Assembly (NCBI RefSeq): GCF_016863635.1
Contig: NZ_BOPG01000023.1
Location: 186,001-250,000, forward strand
Length of the DNA: 64,000 nucleotides
Origin: Virgisporangium aurantiacum
Lineage (GTDB): Bacteria; Actinomycetota; Actinomycetes; Mycobacteriales; Micromonosporaceae
Direction of reading: 5' to 3'
The notes beneath the pieces are model-generated. The model saw only the letters and a list, made by a program, of their open reading frames with translations. It ran no database searches and was not told the origin of the DNA. Each line of letters starts with the position of its first letter. Within the stretch, counting starts at the first letter, position 1. The position numbers were made by a program, and so were the translations under genes. Below are positions 51,033 through 59,610 of the stretch, piece after piece.

Positions 51033-52471
51033 GACGCCTGCCTCAATACGCTGGCCCTGCGTCGTTGCCAGCCTCCGTGCCCGGCCGCGATCCAGGCCGA
51101 CAGCTGCCGCGCGTCGTAACCGACCCGCAGAAGCGCTTCGCGGAGCCGGTAAGGCAGGTGACGCGGTATCGCGCGGCCATCGGGACCGGGTCCGAACAAC
51201 TGCGTCGTCGCGATCCGGCCGTCCCCGGCCCCGTCGACCTCCTCGATGTGGGAGACGAACCGGTGCTTGCGCCCACCGATCGCCGTCTCGTCCTCGACGG
51301 TGACGTACACGATCAGATCCAGGGCGTTGCCAGCCATCCGCCGGGCCAGTTCGACGGTCATGTCGCGGCCATGAGCCAGGGCCAGCTCGATGATCCGTTC
51401 CGGGACAGCGGACGGGTGCCGGGCGTGGATCGTGCACATCGAACCACGGCTGGTCGTCATCGCCTGGAGCATCGGGATGATCTCGCGCGACCGGACCTCG
51501 CCGACGATGATGCGCAGCACGCCCATCCGCAGCGACAGCGGCACAAGATCGGCGATGGTGACCTCGCCGGCCGGCTTCCCGTCCAACCCGCGTTCACCGT
51601 GGCCCTCGCGCGCCTCGAAACTGATCGCCGCCGAGTGTCTCGTGCCGGTGTGCAGGCCGAGTTCCCGACTCTCTTCCAGTACCACGAACGGCTCGTTCGC
51701 CGGTATCTCGGCCGCCAGTGCCCGAAGAAGGGTGGTCTTGCCGGCTCCGGCCAGGCCGGCGACCATGATATTGAGACCGCCGGCCATCGCGGACCGGAGC
51801 AGATCCCTGATCAGCGGATCGATCATCTCGTCGATACCGACGCGGCTGCCCGTGAGGTCGTCGAGCGTGACGTCGATCGTGTGATGCCGGCGGATGACCG
51901 CGACGGGACGGTGCGATACCTGAAAGACCGCCGCGAGCCGGCTCCCGTCCGGCAGTTGCAGGTCGAGCGTCGGGCGGCTGGTGGACAAGGACCGCTCCGT
52001 CGAACCGGCCCGGCGCGCCAGCGCCTGCAGCATCTCGACAAGATCCGCATCGGTGGCCGCGATCGGTGCGCCCCAGCTCACAGTGCCGTCGCGATGGGTG
52101 ATCCGGACCCGGTCGCACCCCAGGATGTGGATTTCCTCGATCGCCGGATCGGCGATCAGCGCCCGAAGTGGACCGAGGTCCGCCAGATCAGCGGCGACGG
52201 CGTCGGCAAGTGCCGCCTCGTCCGCCCGGGACACCGGCTCACCCGACCGGCGTCGCATCTCGACGTTCTCCGAGACGAGTTCCGCCACCAGTCGCTGACA
52301 CTCGCGCCGACGCCCGTCATCGGAGACGCCGTCCTGCTCCCGGATCCAGGCGGTGAGCCGCTCGCTGACCCGGTGCCGCAACAGTTTGACCGTGTCGTGG
52401 TCGATTCCTGAGTGCTCGGCGCCCGACCGCGGGACGATCTGCGGGCTGAACACCGGTTCAAATCGGGCCAC
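51029..52471 (-). CDS. TadA/CpaF-family secretion ATPase
   Basis: A protein of 480 aa from the GTG at 52471. N-terminal region: ADPAIEEIHILGCDRVRI. RecA-like core: IMVAGLAGAGKTTLLRALAA (Walker A, ~240), VVLEESRELGLHT (Asp/Glu box), LRIIVGEVRSREI (Walker B, ~325) and the histidine box SRGSMCTIHARHPSA. It powers pilin assembly or secretion by the Tad platform. It overlaps the CpaE-like gene by 14 bases. Confidence 0.92.
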   Translation of the reverse strand: MARFEPVFSPQIVPRSGAEHSGIDHDTVKLLRHRVSERLTAWIREQDGVSDDGRRRECQRLVAELVSENVEMRRRSGEPVSRADEAALADAVAADLADLGPLRALIADPAIEEIHILGCDRVRITHRDGTVSWGAPIAATDADLVEMLQALARRAGSTERSLSTSRPTLDLQLPDGSRLAAVFQVSHRPVAVIRRHHTIDVTLDDLTGSRVGIDEMIDPLIRDLLRSAMAGGLNIMVAGLAGAGKTTLLRALAAEIPANEPFVVLEESRELGLHTGTRHSAAISFEAREGHGERGLDGKPAGEVTIADLVPLSLRMGVLRIIVGEVRSREIIPMLQAMTTSRGSMCTIHARHPSAVPERIIELALAHGRDMTVELARRMAGNALDLIVYVTVEDETAIGGRKHRFVSHIEEVDGAGDGRIATTQLFGPGPDGRAIPRHLPYRLREALLRVGYDARQLSAWIAAGHGGWQRRRASVLRQAS

Positions 52472-53249
52472 TGCGCACCACCTGTGGCACGAACCGTTGC
52501 GGCACCTGTTGCCGACGACGGCCGATCGCCGCCCGAACCGGAGCTTCCGCCCCCGCTGCCGCCCGTAGCAGCGTGGACCGGGCACGGATGACGCCGCCGT
52601 TCGCCAGCGCGGCTGCGGCGTGGCGATCCCACGGGACCGTTGCGACAACGGGAATTCCGAGTCCTCGCGCGATCTCGCCAGGGCTGTAGGGACCGTCACC
52701 GATCACGAGCAGTCCACCTTCGTTCGTCAGTTCCCGTGACAGCCGGGTGACGGTGGGGACGGCTGTCGCGATCGACGTCAGGAAGGGACGGACGGCGAGT
52801 AACACGGTGTCCGCCGAGCGCAGCAGTGGCCACGGCACATGCTCGGCGGCCAGCCGTCCACAATCGACGATCACGTCGCAGGCGCGGTCACCGTACTCAA
52901 GGTCCGCGAAGAACCCCGCCAGCCGTTCCCAGACCGGTGCGAGCGTCCCGGCCTGCACGGGATCGGTCAGCCCCGGCAACAGAAGTCGCCGGCCGTGCGG
53001 CGGCGCCATGTCGATGAGCTGGCGCGGAAACTCGGCGGCGAGCGCGTCGCTTCGTAGTTCCGCGATCGCCAGCGGCAGCAGTCCCCGATCGGCCGGAAGC
53101 TGTGACCGGAGGAAGCCGGCAAGCACGGTCCCGCCGGACGGGTCGCATTCGGCGAGAACCGTGCTCCGCCCCCAGGTCAACGTCCAGGCGAGAGCCGCGG
53201 TGGTGACGCCGGGCGAGCCCTTCGCCGACGCGACAGCGATGACCGCCAT
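52458..53249 (-). CDS. CpaE/TadZ-like MinD-family ATPase
   Basis: A protein of 263 aa from the ATG at 53249, sharing one base with the stop of the SAF gene. It has a deviant Walker A (ASAKGSPGVTTAALAWTL, residues 7-24), ECDPSGG (Walker A' region) and VIVDCGRLAAE (Walker B). It places the pilus machinery in the cell (family knowledge). Confidence 0.87.
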   Translation of the reverse strand: MAVIAVASAKGSPGVTTAALAWTLTWGRSTVLAECDPSGGTVLAGFLRSQLPADRGLLPLAIAELRSDALAAEFPRQLIDMAPPHGRRLLLPGLTDPVQAGTLAPVWERLAGFFADLEYGDRACDVIVDCGRLAAEHVPWPLLRSADTVLLAVRPFLTSIATAVPTVTRLSRELTNEGGLLVIGDGPYSPGEIARGLGIPVVATVPWDRHAAAALANGGVIRARSTLLRAAAGAEAPVRAAIGRRRQQVPQRFVPQVVRSGPI

Positions 53250-53905
53250 CACCCACCTACCCTGAGCACGATGGTGAGCCGGCTCTGCGCGGCGAGCGTG
53301 ACGACTGCGGTTGCGTCCCGTTCCGCGACGGCGACATGGACCACCCAACCGTCGACGCCGGTTCCGCCCCGCCCGCTCAGGTCGACCACGGTTGCGTCGA
53401 AACGGAGCACAGGCGCCGCCGAGGCGTTGGCGGCCTCCGGCGGTGTGCTGACGAGCTGAACCCGGTCGCCGGGATGCAGGGTGCGGGCCGGCATCCGGTT
53501 CGCCGGAAGGCCCACGCCCACCTGTCGCTGATCCGGCCGTACCAGCGCTTCGTCGGTGATCTGAGCCGCGGTGAGCAGCGTTCCGGGAACCAGGGTGACG
53601 GCCGCCCGCTTGCCCACCGCGTCCCGGATGTTCTTTGCCTTGATGGGCAGGAGCCCCGGCGCGACGGTGATCTGGACGGTCCTGAGATCGGAAGTGGAGA
53701 TGGTTGCGCCGGCGGCCACCGCACGGGAGACGGCGAGACAGCTCTGGATCCGGGTCGCGGTCAGGAACGCGAAGCCCGACAACAAGCCGCCCAGGGCCAT
53801 CAGGCAGACGGCCAGGGCGAGTGCATTCCACCTGGTGCGACGCTGCCCGAGCGTTCGCGGTGGTGTGAGCGGGCCGGGCGGCACGAGCGCCGATGTCGGT
53901 GTCAT
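53249..53905 (-). CDS. SAF-domain protein (CpaB/RcpC-like)
   Basis: A protein of 218 aa from the ATG at 53905 (overlap with the upstream stop). One membrane helix (LALAVCLMALGGLLSGFAFL) is followed by a SAF domain (AVAAGATISTSDLRTVQITV, AKNIRDAVGKRAAVTLVPGT) and LHPGDRVQLVST, as in CpaB/FlgA-type proteins that bind the cell wall or periplasmic side of Tad pili. Confidence 0.85.
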   Translation of the reverse strand: MTPTSALVPPGPLTPPRTLGQRRTRWNALALAVCLMALGGLLSGFAFLTATRIQSCLAVSRAVAAGATISTSDLRTVQITVAPGLLPIKAKNIRDAVGKRAAVTLVPGTLLTAAQITDEALVRPDQRQVGVGLPANRMPARTLHPGDRVQLVSTPPEAANASAAPVLRFDATVVDLSGRGGTGVDGWVVHVAVAERDATAVVTLAAQSRLTIVLRVGG

Positions 53906-54783
53906 GACGTGACCACCTGCAACTCCTCGACGGCGAGCGTCGTCGCTGACTCGCGGGTGGTGTCGATGACGCCCGACTCGCCACCGCCGGCCCAATTCAC
54001 CCGCCAGTACGTGACGGCGGAGATGCGGTAAACGCCGGCCGGCCGGATACGGCTGGGTTGGTGGTACACATACCCACAAGTCGGCGAAGGCTGATCGGCG
54101 TACCTGGACTCGTACGGCGTGCCCGGGTTCGCGCATGTCACGGTCGCACCGTCGCCCATCGACCAGACGATCCGGACGGCCAAACCGGTGATCGTGACGG
54201 TGAGGGCGCCCGCGGTGGCCGAGGCAGCGATCGGTCCCCACGTGTTGGGTGTAACCGCCGTCCAAAGCCAGATCGGTAGACCGACGAGCCCGGCGCTGCC
54301 AGCCCCCGGGGCGGTGCCGATCGCGGCACCGTCCAGGCGGATCTTTGCCAACGCTTCCCGGGCGAGCTCCTCGGGCGTCGGCCCGACTCCACCCGGAGGA
54401 AGTAGCGACCACTCGGCCTCGTATCGGATCAGCGTTCCGCCGTAGATGCCGCATGTGCGCTGATACCAGGCTCCTTCTCCGCCGTGTGGATCCGGATCGG
54501 GAGCGGGAATCTGGCGGGCGTAACAGCCACCACCGACGTACGAACCGAAGTCGTCGAGTTCGCAGGGAACTGCCTCGCCCTCGAAGACGCACGGGCCGCC
54601 ACCGCCGGATCCTCCTTCACCGCCGCCTGCGCTCCCACCGCCGGGCGCGCCCGGAAGATCGCCGGCCACCGAGCACATCGGGCTGTCCGGCGGGCAACTG
54701 CCACCCGGTGGGTTGGCGACCGCCCGCGTACCGGCAAGCAGGAGAACGACAACAAGGGCTACGGCGAGCTGACGGGTCAGCAT
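53902..54783 (-). CDS. Secreted hypothetical protein of the Tad locus
   Basis: A protein of 293 aa with a signal peptide (LAVALVVVLLLAGTRAVA), then a Cys- and Gly-rich region (six cysteines between residues 30 and 115, glycine runs). A probable central hydrophobic segment (TAGALTVTITGLAVRIVW) follows. The C-terminal domain has the look of a PKD/Ig-like fold (VWSMGDGATVTCANPGTPYE, CGYVYHQPS). Similar proteins accompany actinobacterial Tad loci; function unknown, possibly an external adhesin or anchor. Confidence 0.72.
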   Translation of the reverse strand: MLTRQLAVALVVVLLLAGTRAVANPPGGSCPPDSPMCSVAGDLPGAPGGGSAGGGEGGSGGGGPCVFEGEAVPCELDDFGSYVGGGCYARQIPAPDPDPHGGEGAWYQRTCGIYGGTLIRYEAEWSLLPPGGVGPTPEELAREALAKIRLDGAAIGTAPGAGSAGLVGLPIWLWTAVTPNTWGPIAASATAGALTVTITGLAVRIVWSMGDGATVTCANPGTPYESRYADQPSPTCGYVYHQPSRIRPAGVYRISAVTYWRVNWAGGGESGVIDTTRESATTLAVEELQVVTS

Positions 54784-55295
54784 GGCTCACCGGAATTGGT
54801 CGCCTTGCAGATCCGCCAGCCCTGACCCGCGACGTAGACGGCTTCGTAGGAAGCCAGTATCCGCAACTCATAACTCGGAGCCGGAACCGGCGAGTTGTTC
54901 CTGCGGTAGACCAACCGGTAGTTCGTGTTATCGGTGCAGGCTCGCACGACCGCGGTCGGCGGTTCGGCATCCGCTCTCAGGTCAGTGACCTTCGGGTCAA
55001 CCGGCACGGAGGTGCCGGCGTAGTAGACACCCTTCTGACGATTGCTGTGGATCATGGCCGCGATCTCGGAGAGCAGAGGATCGACGAGGTAGGCGCTGAG
55101 ATCCTTCGAGGGAGTTTCGGTTCCCGACTCGTTGGCTATCCGCAGTGCTTCCTTGTACCCGTACAGGGCAGCAAGGATCTCCCGGGCGGTGGTTGAGGCC
55201 TCCGCCGACGCGGTCATGCCCGACGGCTGCTTCTCTGAGTCGACATCACGGCCGCAGCCGACCGCGGCGATGAGGACCAAGAGCCCGAGAACCAA
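54777..55295 (-). CDS. Putative lipoprotein, first gene of the Tad operon
   Basis: A protein of 172 aa if started at the TTG at 55295. A TATTTT -10 box lies exactly 7 bases before this TTG, so the start would be leaderless. The lipobox is LVLIAAVGC with C near residue 14. The codons just upstream (ATT TTC AAG GCG) would give a better basic n-region, so an ATT start at 55307 or a sequencing error is possible. The mature part (AREILAALYGYKEALRIANE, AAMIHSNRQKGVYYAGTSVP) is soluble and outside the membrane. Its end overlaps the next gene by 7 bases. Role in pilus function is inferred from position only. Confidence 0.65.
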   Translation of the reverse strand: MVLGLLVLIAAVGCGRDVDSEKQPSGMTASAEASTTAREILAALYGYKEALRIANESGTETPSKDLSAYLVDPLLSEIAAMIHSNRQKGVYYAGTSVPVDPKVTDLRADAEPPTAVVRACTDNTNYRLVYRRNNSPVPAPSYELRILASYEAVYVAGQGWRICKATNSGEPC

Positions 55296-55299
55296 CGCC

Positions 55300-55327
55300 T
55301 TGAAAATACAGTTTTCATATGTATTGT
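55300..55327 (+). promoter_or_regulatory. Promoter TTGAAA-16-TATTGT of the prepilin peptidase gene
   Basis: TTGAAA (55300-55305) and TATTGT (55322-55327) are spaced by 16 bases. The GTG start follows 7 bases after the -10 (leaderless). The same AT-rich stretch contains the candidate minus-strand -10 (complement of 55303-55308) for the pilus operon, so both transcription units start from one region. Confidence 0.65.
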
Positions 55328-55334
55328 CGGCTTC

Positions 55335-56069
55335 GTGAATAGGTGGGTAGCCCCGATCGCGTGGGCATTCATCACGCCGTTGCTTCGCGCCGCCGTCGCC
55401 ACCCACTCGGTCCCTTCCGACTCGCCGTGGCGGCGATCCTGCGACGGTTGCCGTGCGTCGCTCGACATCCGCGATCCATCGATGGCCTTCTCGCCTGTCG
55501 GCCGATGCGGATCCTGCGGCCTGAAGGTCGGCGCCCCGCCATACCTCGTCGAGGCGGCGACGCTCGTGGCGGCCTTCGTTGTAGTGCTGGTTCGGCCGTC
55601 GCACCTTGAGGCGCTCGCCGTCGCATGGTGGGCCGGCACGTCGATCGTGCTGGCGTTCGTCGACGCGGCCGTTCATCGTCTGCCAAACCGGCTCACCTAT
55701 CCGGCCGCCAGCGGTGTCGTCACGTTGCTCGGCCTCTCGGCCGTGGTTGAGCACCACACCGCCTCCGGCCTGGCACGTGGAGTGGTAGCCGGAACCGGAC
55801 TGGCCGCCGGTTTCACGGCCCTGACGCTGGCCCTCGGCAGACACGGCCCAGGGCTCGGCGACGCCAAGTTGATGCTCGGCACCGGGATCCTGCTGGGTTG
55901 GCTCGGCTGGACCACCGTCCTTACGGGACTCGCCTTTGCGCTCGTCGCGCAGGGACTCTGGGCGACGGCTCTCGTCGTCGCCAAACGAGCCGGGGACGGC
56001 GCCCACCTTCCGATGGGGCCGTTCCTGATCGTCGGCGCCGCCGTTGGTGCCGTCCTTACCTCGTGTTGA
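55335..56069 (+). CDS. A24-family prepilin peptidase (TadV/CpaA-like)
   Basis: A protein of 244 aa from a GTG. A CxxC-x(n)-CxxC zinc-ribbon (SCDGCRASLD ... GRCGSCGLKVG) is followed by aspartic-peptidase motifs FVDAAVHRLPN (first catalytic Asp) and GLGDAKLMLG (second Asp in GxGDxK) within multiple membrane helices. It cleaves prepilin leaders. It is divergent from the pilus operon and shares its promoter region. Confidence 0.92.
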   Translation: MNRWVAPIAWAFITPLLRAAVATHSVPSDSPWRRSCDGCRASLDIRDPSMAFSPVGRCGSCGLKVGAPPYLVEAATLVAAFVVVLVRPSHLEALAVAWWAGTSIVLAFVDAAVHRLPNRLTYPAASGVVTLLGLSAVVEHHTASGLARGVVAGTGLAAGFTALTLALGRHGPGLGDAKLMLGTGILLGWLGWTTVLTGLAFALVAQGLWATALVVAKRAGDGAHLPMGPFLIVGAAVGAVLTSC

Positions 56070-56206
56070 TCTGCTGTCAGGCATTCGTCGCCGCTCCAAC
56101 GACTCGCTCGACTGGGTTCAGCGAACGATGTCGGACGGCGACTACCAAACCTTTACCAACAGCACAGCCGAGATCTCCGAGCGGTCGCAGCTTGCGATCA
56201 CCCTGT

Positions 56207-56212
56207 TACCAT
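56207..56212 (+). promoter_or_regulatory. -10 box TACCAT for the SARP-type gene
   Basis: TACCAT lies 5 bases before the ATG at 56218. There is no ribosome site at that ATG, so a leaderless start is plausible. A GTG at 56260 behind GGAAGGA is the alternative. Confidence 0.4.
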
Positions 56213-56217
56213 TCGCG

Positions 56218-59025
56218 ATGGTCGATCAGCTCTCGGGGCGAGCGGAAGGACGTCGACGCGTGGAGATCCGCGTTCTTGGGCCGCTCGAAGTGGCCCACCG
56301 CGGACTCCCTGTGCAGATACCCCGACGGCAATCGCGGATCCTCCTCGGCATCCTCGCGCTCGACGCGAATCGGCCCGTGCAGGTGGACCGGCTGATCGAT
56401 CTGCTCTGGGGTACCGAACCGCCGGAGAACGCGCGGACGATTGTCCAGATCAGGATCTCCCAGATCAGATCGATCCTCTGTCCTGACGACGCGCATGGTC
56501 TCGACGTCCGCCTCGAGCCGCGAGCGGGCGGCTACGTCCTCGAAGCCGCCCCAGACTCCGTCGATGTCCTCCGCTTCCGCGACCTCCTCCGGCGAGGCGC
56601 CGCCGCACCGGCCGATCGGATCCGTGCCGCGCTCGCTTTGTGGCGTGGACCGCTGCTCGGCAGAGACGCCATGCCGGAGATCACCGCCAGCTACGGCCAA
56701 GCCTTGGAAGCGGAGCGGCTGACGGCCATCGAGCACCTGCTCGACATCGAGATGAGGTCAGGCGACTCCGGCCGGGTCGTTGACGAGTTTCTGCCGATCG
56801 TCCTCGACAACTTCGTCCGCGAGCCGCTCGTCGCCCGATTCCTCCGCGCGTTGCACCAGGCGGGCCGCACTGCGGAAGCGCTCAAGCTGTACGACCAGTG
56901 CAGACGCTGGCTGGCCAGCGAGTTTGGCAGCGATCCCAGCAAGGAACTGCATGACGCCTACCGCGAGATCCTGGCGCAGACCTCGCAGGAGCCGACAGCG
57001 GTCAGCTTCCGGCCGGCGATGCCCAAACTGCTCCCGGCAAACGTCAACGACTTCACCGGACGGATCTCCGAAGTCACCTGGATAGCGGATCGCCTACTAC
57101 CGGACGGTCGCAGCGGCGCCGCGCTCATCGCGATCGCCGGCCCCGGGGGCGTCGGGAAGACAGCCCTCGCCATCCACGTAGCGCACCTTGCCCGCGCCCG
57201 GTTCCCCGACGGCCAGCTCTATGTCGACCTCCACGGCGCCGACGACCATCCGGCTTCAGCGCGAGACGTCCTCGGCCGGTTCCTCCGAGCGCTGGGCGTC
57301 GACGGCTCCGCTATCCCGGAAGGACAGGACGAACGGGCGGAGCTGTACCGGAGCCTTCTCGCCGATCGACGGGTACTGGTCCTCCTCGACAACGCCCGCT
57401 CCGACTCACAGGTCGCGCCCCTTCTCCCAGCAGAGCCGCTCTGCGCCGCCCTGATCACCAGCAGGTCCCGACTCGGCGCCACGCTCGGCGCCGCGACCCT
57501 GGACCTCGACGTGCTCGACACGGTCGACGCGACGGCGCTCCTTCAGCGGATCGTCGGCACGGCCCGGACGTCGGCTACGGACGGCGCCACTGCCGTGTTG
57601 TGCGACCTTGTCGGCAGGCTCCCCCTGGCGGTACGGATCGTGGGAGCGAAGCTCGCCGGCAAGCCGCACTGGACCGTCGACCGGATCACCAACGACCTCC
57701 GTGATGAAGACGCGCGGCTCGACCACCTCGTCCACGATCACCTCGACGTCCGCGCCACGATCTCGGTCAGCTACGCCGGCCTGGAACCGGACGCGCAGCG
57801 TGCCATTCGGATTCTGAGCGATCTTCCCGACCGAATCGCCGGCTGGCAGGCCGCGGCCGCCCTCGGCATCGCTCCGACCGACGCAGACCTCGTCCTCGAT
57901 CAACTCGTCGACGCCTACCTCTTGGACGTGGCGGGCGCAGACTCGACCGGCACAGTCCTGTATCACTTGCATGATCTCGTGAGACTGTTCGCCGCCGAAC
58001 GCGCCCGGATCGAAGATCCATCGATTCTGCGGCGCGCATACCGCGAACGAGCGCACACGGCTCTGTTGGCCGGTCTGCAAGCCGCCTGTCGAGCCGCCAA
58101 CGACGGCGACCACATGGTCATCCGCGGCGACCAGGTGGCATCTGTGGTCGACAGCCTGCAGACCTTGGTCCAGAGACAGCCCTTGGCCTGGTTCGACAGC
58201 GTGCGCCCTGGAATCCTGCCCTCGCTGCGCCAGGCTCAACGCGACGGCAACGTCGGCCTCTGCTGGGAAATCGCAGTCGTCTCGTCCGATCTGCTCGCGC
58301 TCCAGCGATCGTTCGACGAGCGGCAGCTCGTGCTCGACATCGGCATGTCGGAGGCAGGCGCCACCGGTGACGTCGTTGGACAGGCCGCGGTCCTGCTTGC
58401 ACTCGGCAAACTGCGTGCTGACCAGTTCCTGGCTGACGAGGCGCTCGGATGCTTCGAACGCTCGTTGTCCCTGTTCGAGTCAGCCGAGCATCAGCATGGC
58501 ATCGGTGTGTCGATGGCCTACGTCGCGATGGCGCACCGATTCCTGGGCCGCAACGACGAGGCTCTGGAGTACTGCGAGCGGGCACTCACCCGTCTCACCG
58601 ATCTGGAGGAGCCCGGGGGGCGGGCGCACCTGTTGCGTAGCATCGGCCAGATTCATCTGGCCAAGGCGGACTTCGCGATTGCCGATGACTACTTCGAGGG
58701 GGCACTTGGCCTGTGTGCCGAGTTCGGTCCATTCCGTCGGATCGAGGCTCAGACTCAGTTTTGGCAGGGCAACCTGCGCCTCAAGCAGGACCGGGTCGAT
58801 GAGGCACAGGCGCTGTTCACCCGCGTGTTCGACGCGTGTCGTGAAATCGGCGACGTGACCGGTATGTGCCAGGCGCTACGGGGGCTCAGCCGGTGCCTTG
58901 TCGTCCGGAACAGCCCGGAGCGTGCACGCGAGATTCTGCTACAGGCGCTTGAGTTGGCCGAGCAGCCGAGATCGACGATGCTTTCGAGATCAATCCGGCA
59001 GGATCTCGACAGCCTGGGCGGTTGA
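56218..59025 (+). CDS. SARP-type regulator: OmpR-like/BTAD + NB-ARC + TPR
   Basis: A protein of 935 aa from the ATG at 56218 (an in-frame GTG at 56260 would start right at VEIRVLGPLEV). Domains: winged helix ~15-100 (VLGPLEVAHRGLPVQIPRRQ, NRPVQVDRLIDLLWG), BTAD ~105-255, NB-ARC NTPase from ~300 with Walker A AGPGGVGKTALA, VLVLLDNARSDSQV (Walker B) and ALITSRSRLG, and TPR repeats ~700-935 (HRFLGRNDEALEYCERAL). This is the AfsR-like architecture of large activators, DNA-binding and ATP-switched. It lies 148 bases after the prepilin peptidase gene, so it might control the pilus locus, or an unrelated secondary pathway. Confidence 0.88.
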   Translation: MVDQLSGRAEGRRRVEIRVLGPLEVAHRGLPVQIPRRQSRILLGILALDANRPVQVDRLIDLLWGTEPPENARTIVQIRISQIRSILCPDDAHGLDVRLEPRAGGYVLEAAPDSVDVLRFRDLLRRGAAAPADRIRAALALWRGPLLGRDAMPEITASYGQALEAERLTAIEHLLDIEMRSGDSGRVVDEFLPIVLDNFVREPLVARFLRALHQAGRTAEALKLYDQCRRWLASEFGSDPSKELHDAYREILAQTSQEPTAVSFRPAMPKLLPANVNDFTGRISEVTWIADRLLPDGRSGAALIAIAGPGGVGKTALAIHVAHLARARFPDGQLYVDLHGADDHPASARDVLGRFLRALGVDGSAIPEGQDERAELYRSLLADRRVLVLLDNARSDSQVAPLLPAEPLCAALITSRSRLGATLGAATLDLDVLDTVDATALLQRIVGTARTSATDGATAVLCDLVGRLPLAVRIVGAKLAGKPHWTVDRITNDLRDEDARLDHLVHDHLDVRATISVSYAGLEPDAQRAIRILSDLPDRIAGWQAAAALGIAPTDADLVLDQLVDAYLLDVAGADSTGTVLYHLHDLVRLFAAERARIEDPSILRRAYRERAHTALLAGLQAACRAANDGDHMVIRGDQVASVVDSLQTLVQRQPLAWFDSVRPGILPSLRQAQRDGNVGLCWEIAVVSSDLLALQRSFDERQLVLDIGMSEAGATGDVVGQAAVLLALGKLRADQFLADEALGCFERSLSLFESAEHQHGIGVSMAYVAMAHRFLGRNDEALEYCERALTRLTDLEEPGGRAHLLRSIGQIHLAKADFAIADDYFEGALGLCAEFGPFRRIEAQTQFWQGNLRLKQDRVDEAQALFTRVFDACREIGDVTGMCQALRGLSRCLVVRNSPERAREILLQALELAEQPRSTMLSRSIRQDLDSLGG

Positions 59026-59610
59026 CGCCACCGCGCCCGACACGGGCCTCGGGTGACTATTCGTCGCCTCCGCCGCTCCCGCAGCAGTCATCGAACTGCT
59101 CAGGGTTCTCAACCTCGGCGGGGAGTCGTGATCCTCGACTTCCAGGGCACCGCCGGCTACGCCGACGGACTGCGCCGCGCCGGCACCGAAGCGGTGCGTC
59201 CGTCCACCCGCTACTGGTCGATGCTTCCACCGGTTCGAGTGGTCGCCCTCAATACATCTGCCTCCGCCCCTGCTGCACGCACCGGCGAGGCCAGAGAGCC
59301 GGACCAGCCCGAACTGCGCCGTCTCCGGGCCAGGCCACTGCCCGGCCATTCAACGGCGCGATCACGCCATTCCGATACCGCAGAGTTCCTGATTCCACCG
59401 CTCAACCCGATCGGATGCTGCGACAAGAACGACGTGCCCGCTGGCGCAGCCCTACGGCGGTACACCAGCGGGGCCTCCAGTACCTCTGCTACTACCAGCC
59501 GCGAGGAGTCCTCGCTTCCGTCAACTCTGTCAACTTCCGAGTTTCGTCGATGGGTACTGACACGAACGCGGACGCCGCCGGTACCGTCAAACTCCGGAGG
59601 GAGGGCGTCA
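59026..59610 (+). other. Intergenic region between two regulators
   Basis: 585 bases without a supportable gene. Open frames in several directions exist but have no good start or composition. The GGAGGGAGGG ribosome site of the next gene lies at its right end. Nothing else was recognised. Confidence 0.45.

Noticed and set aside
59057..59160. Minus-strand peptide ending ENPEQFDDCCGSGGGDE, possible RiPP precursor
   Set aside because: The C-terminus looks peptide-like, but upstream codons are Arg-rich noise with no start codon or ribosome site.
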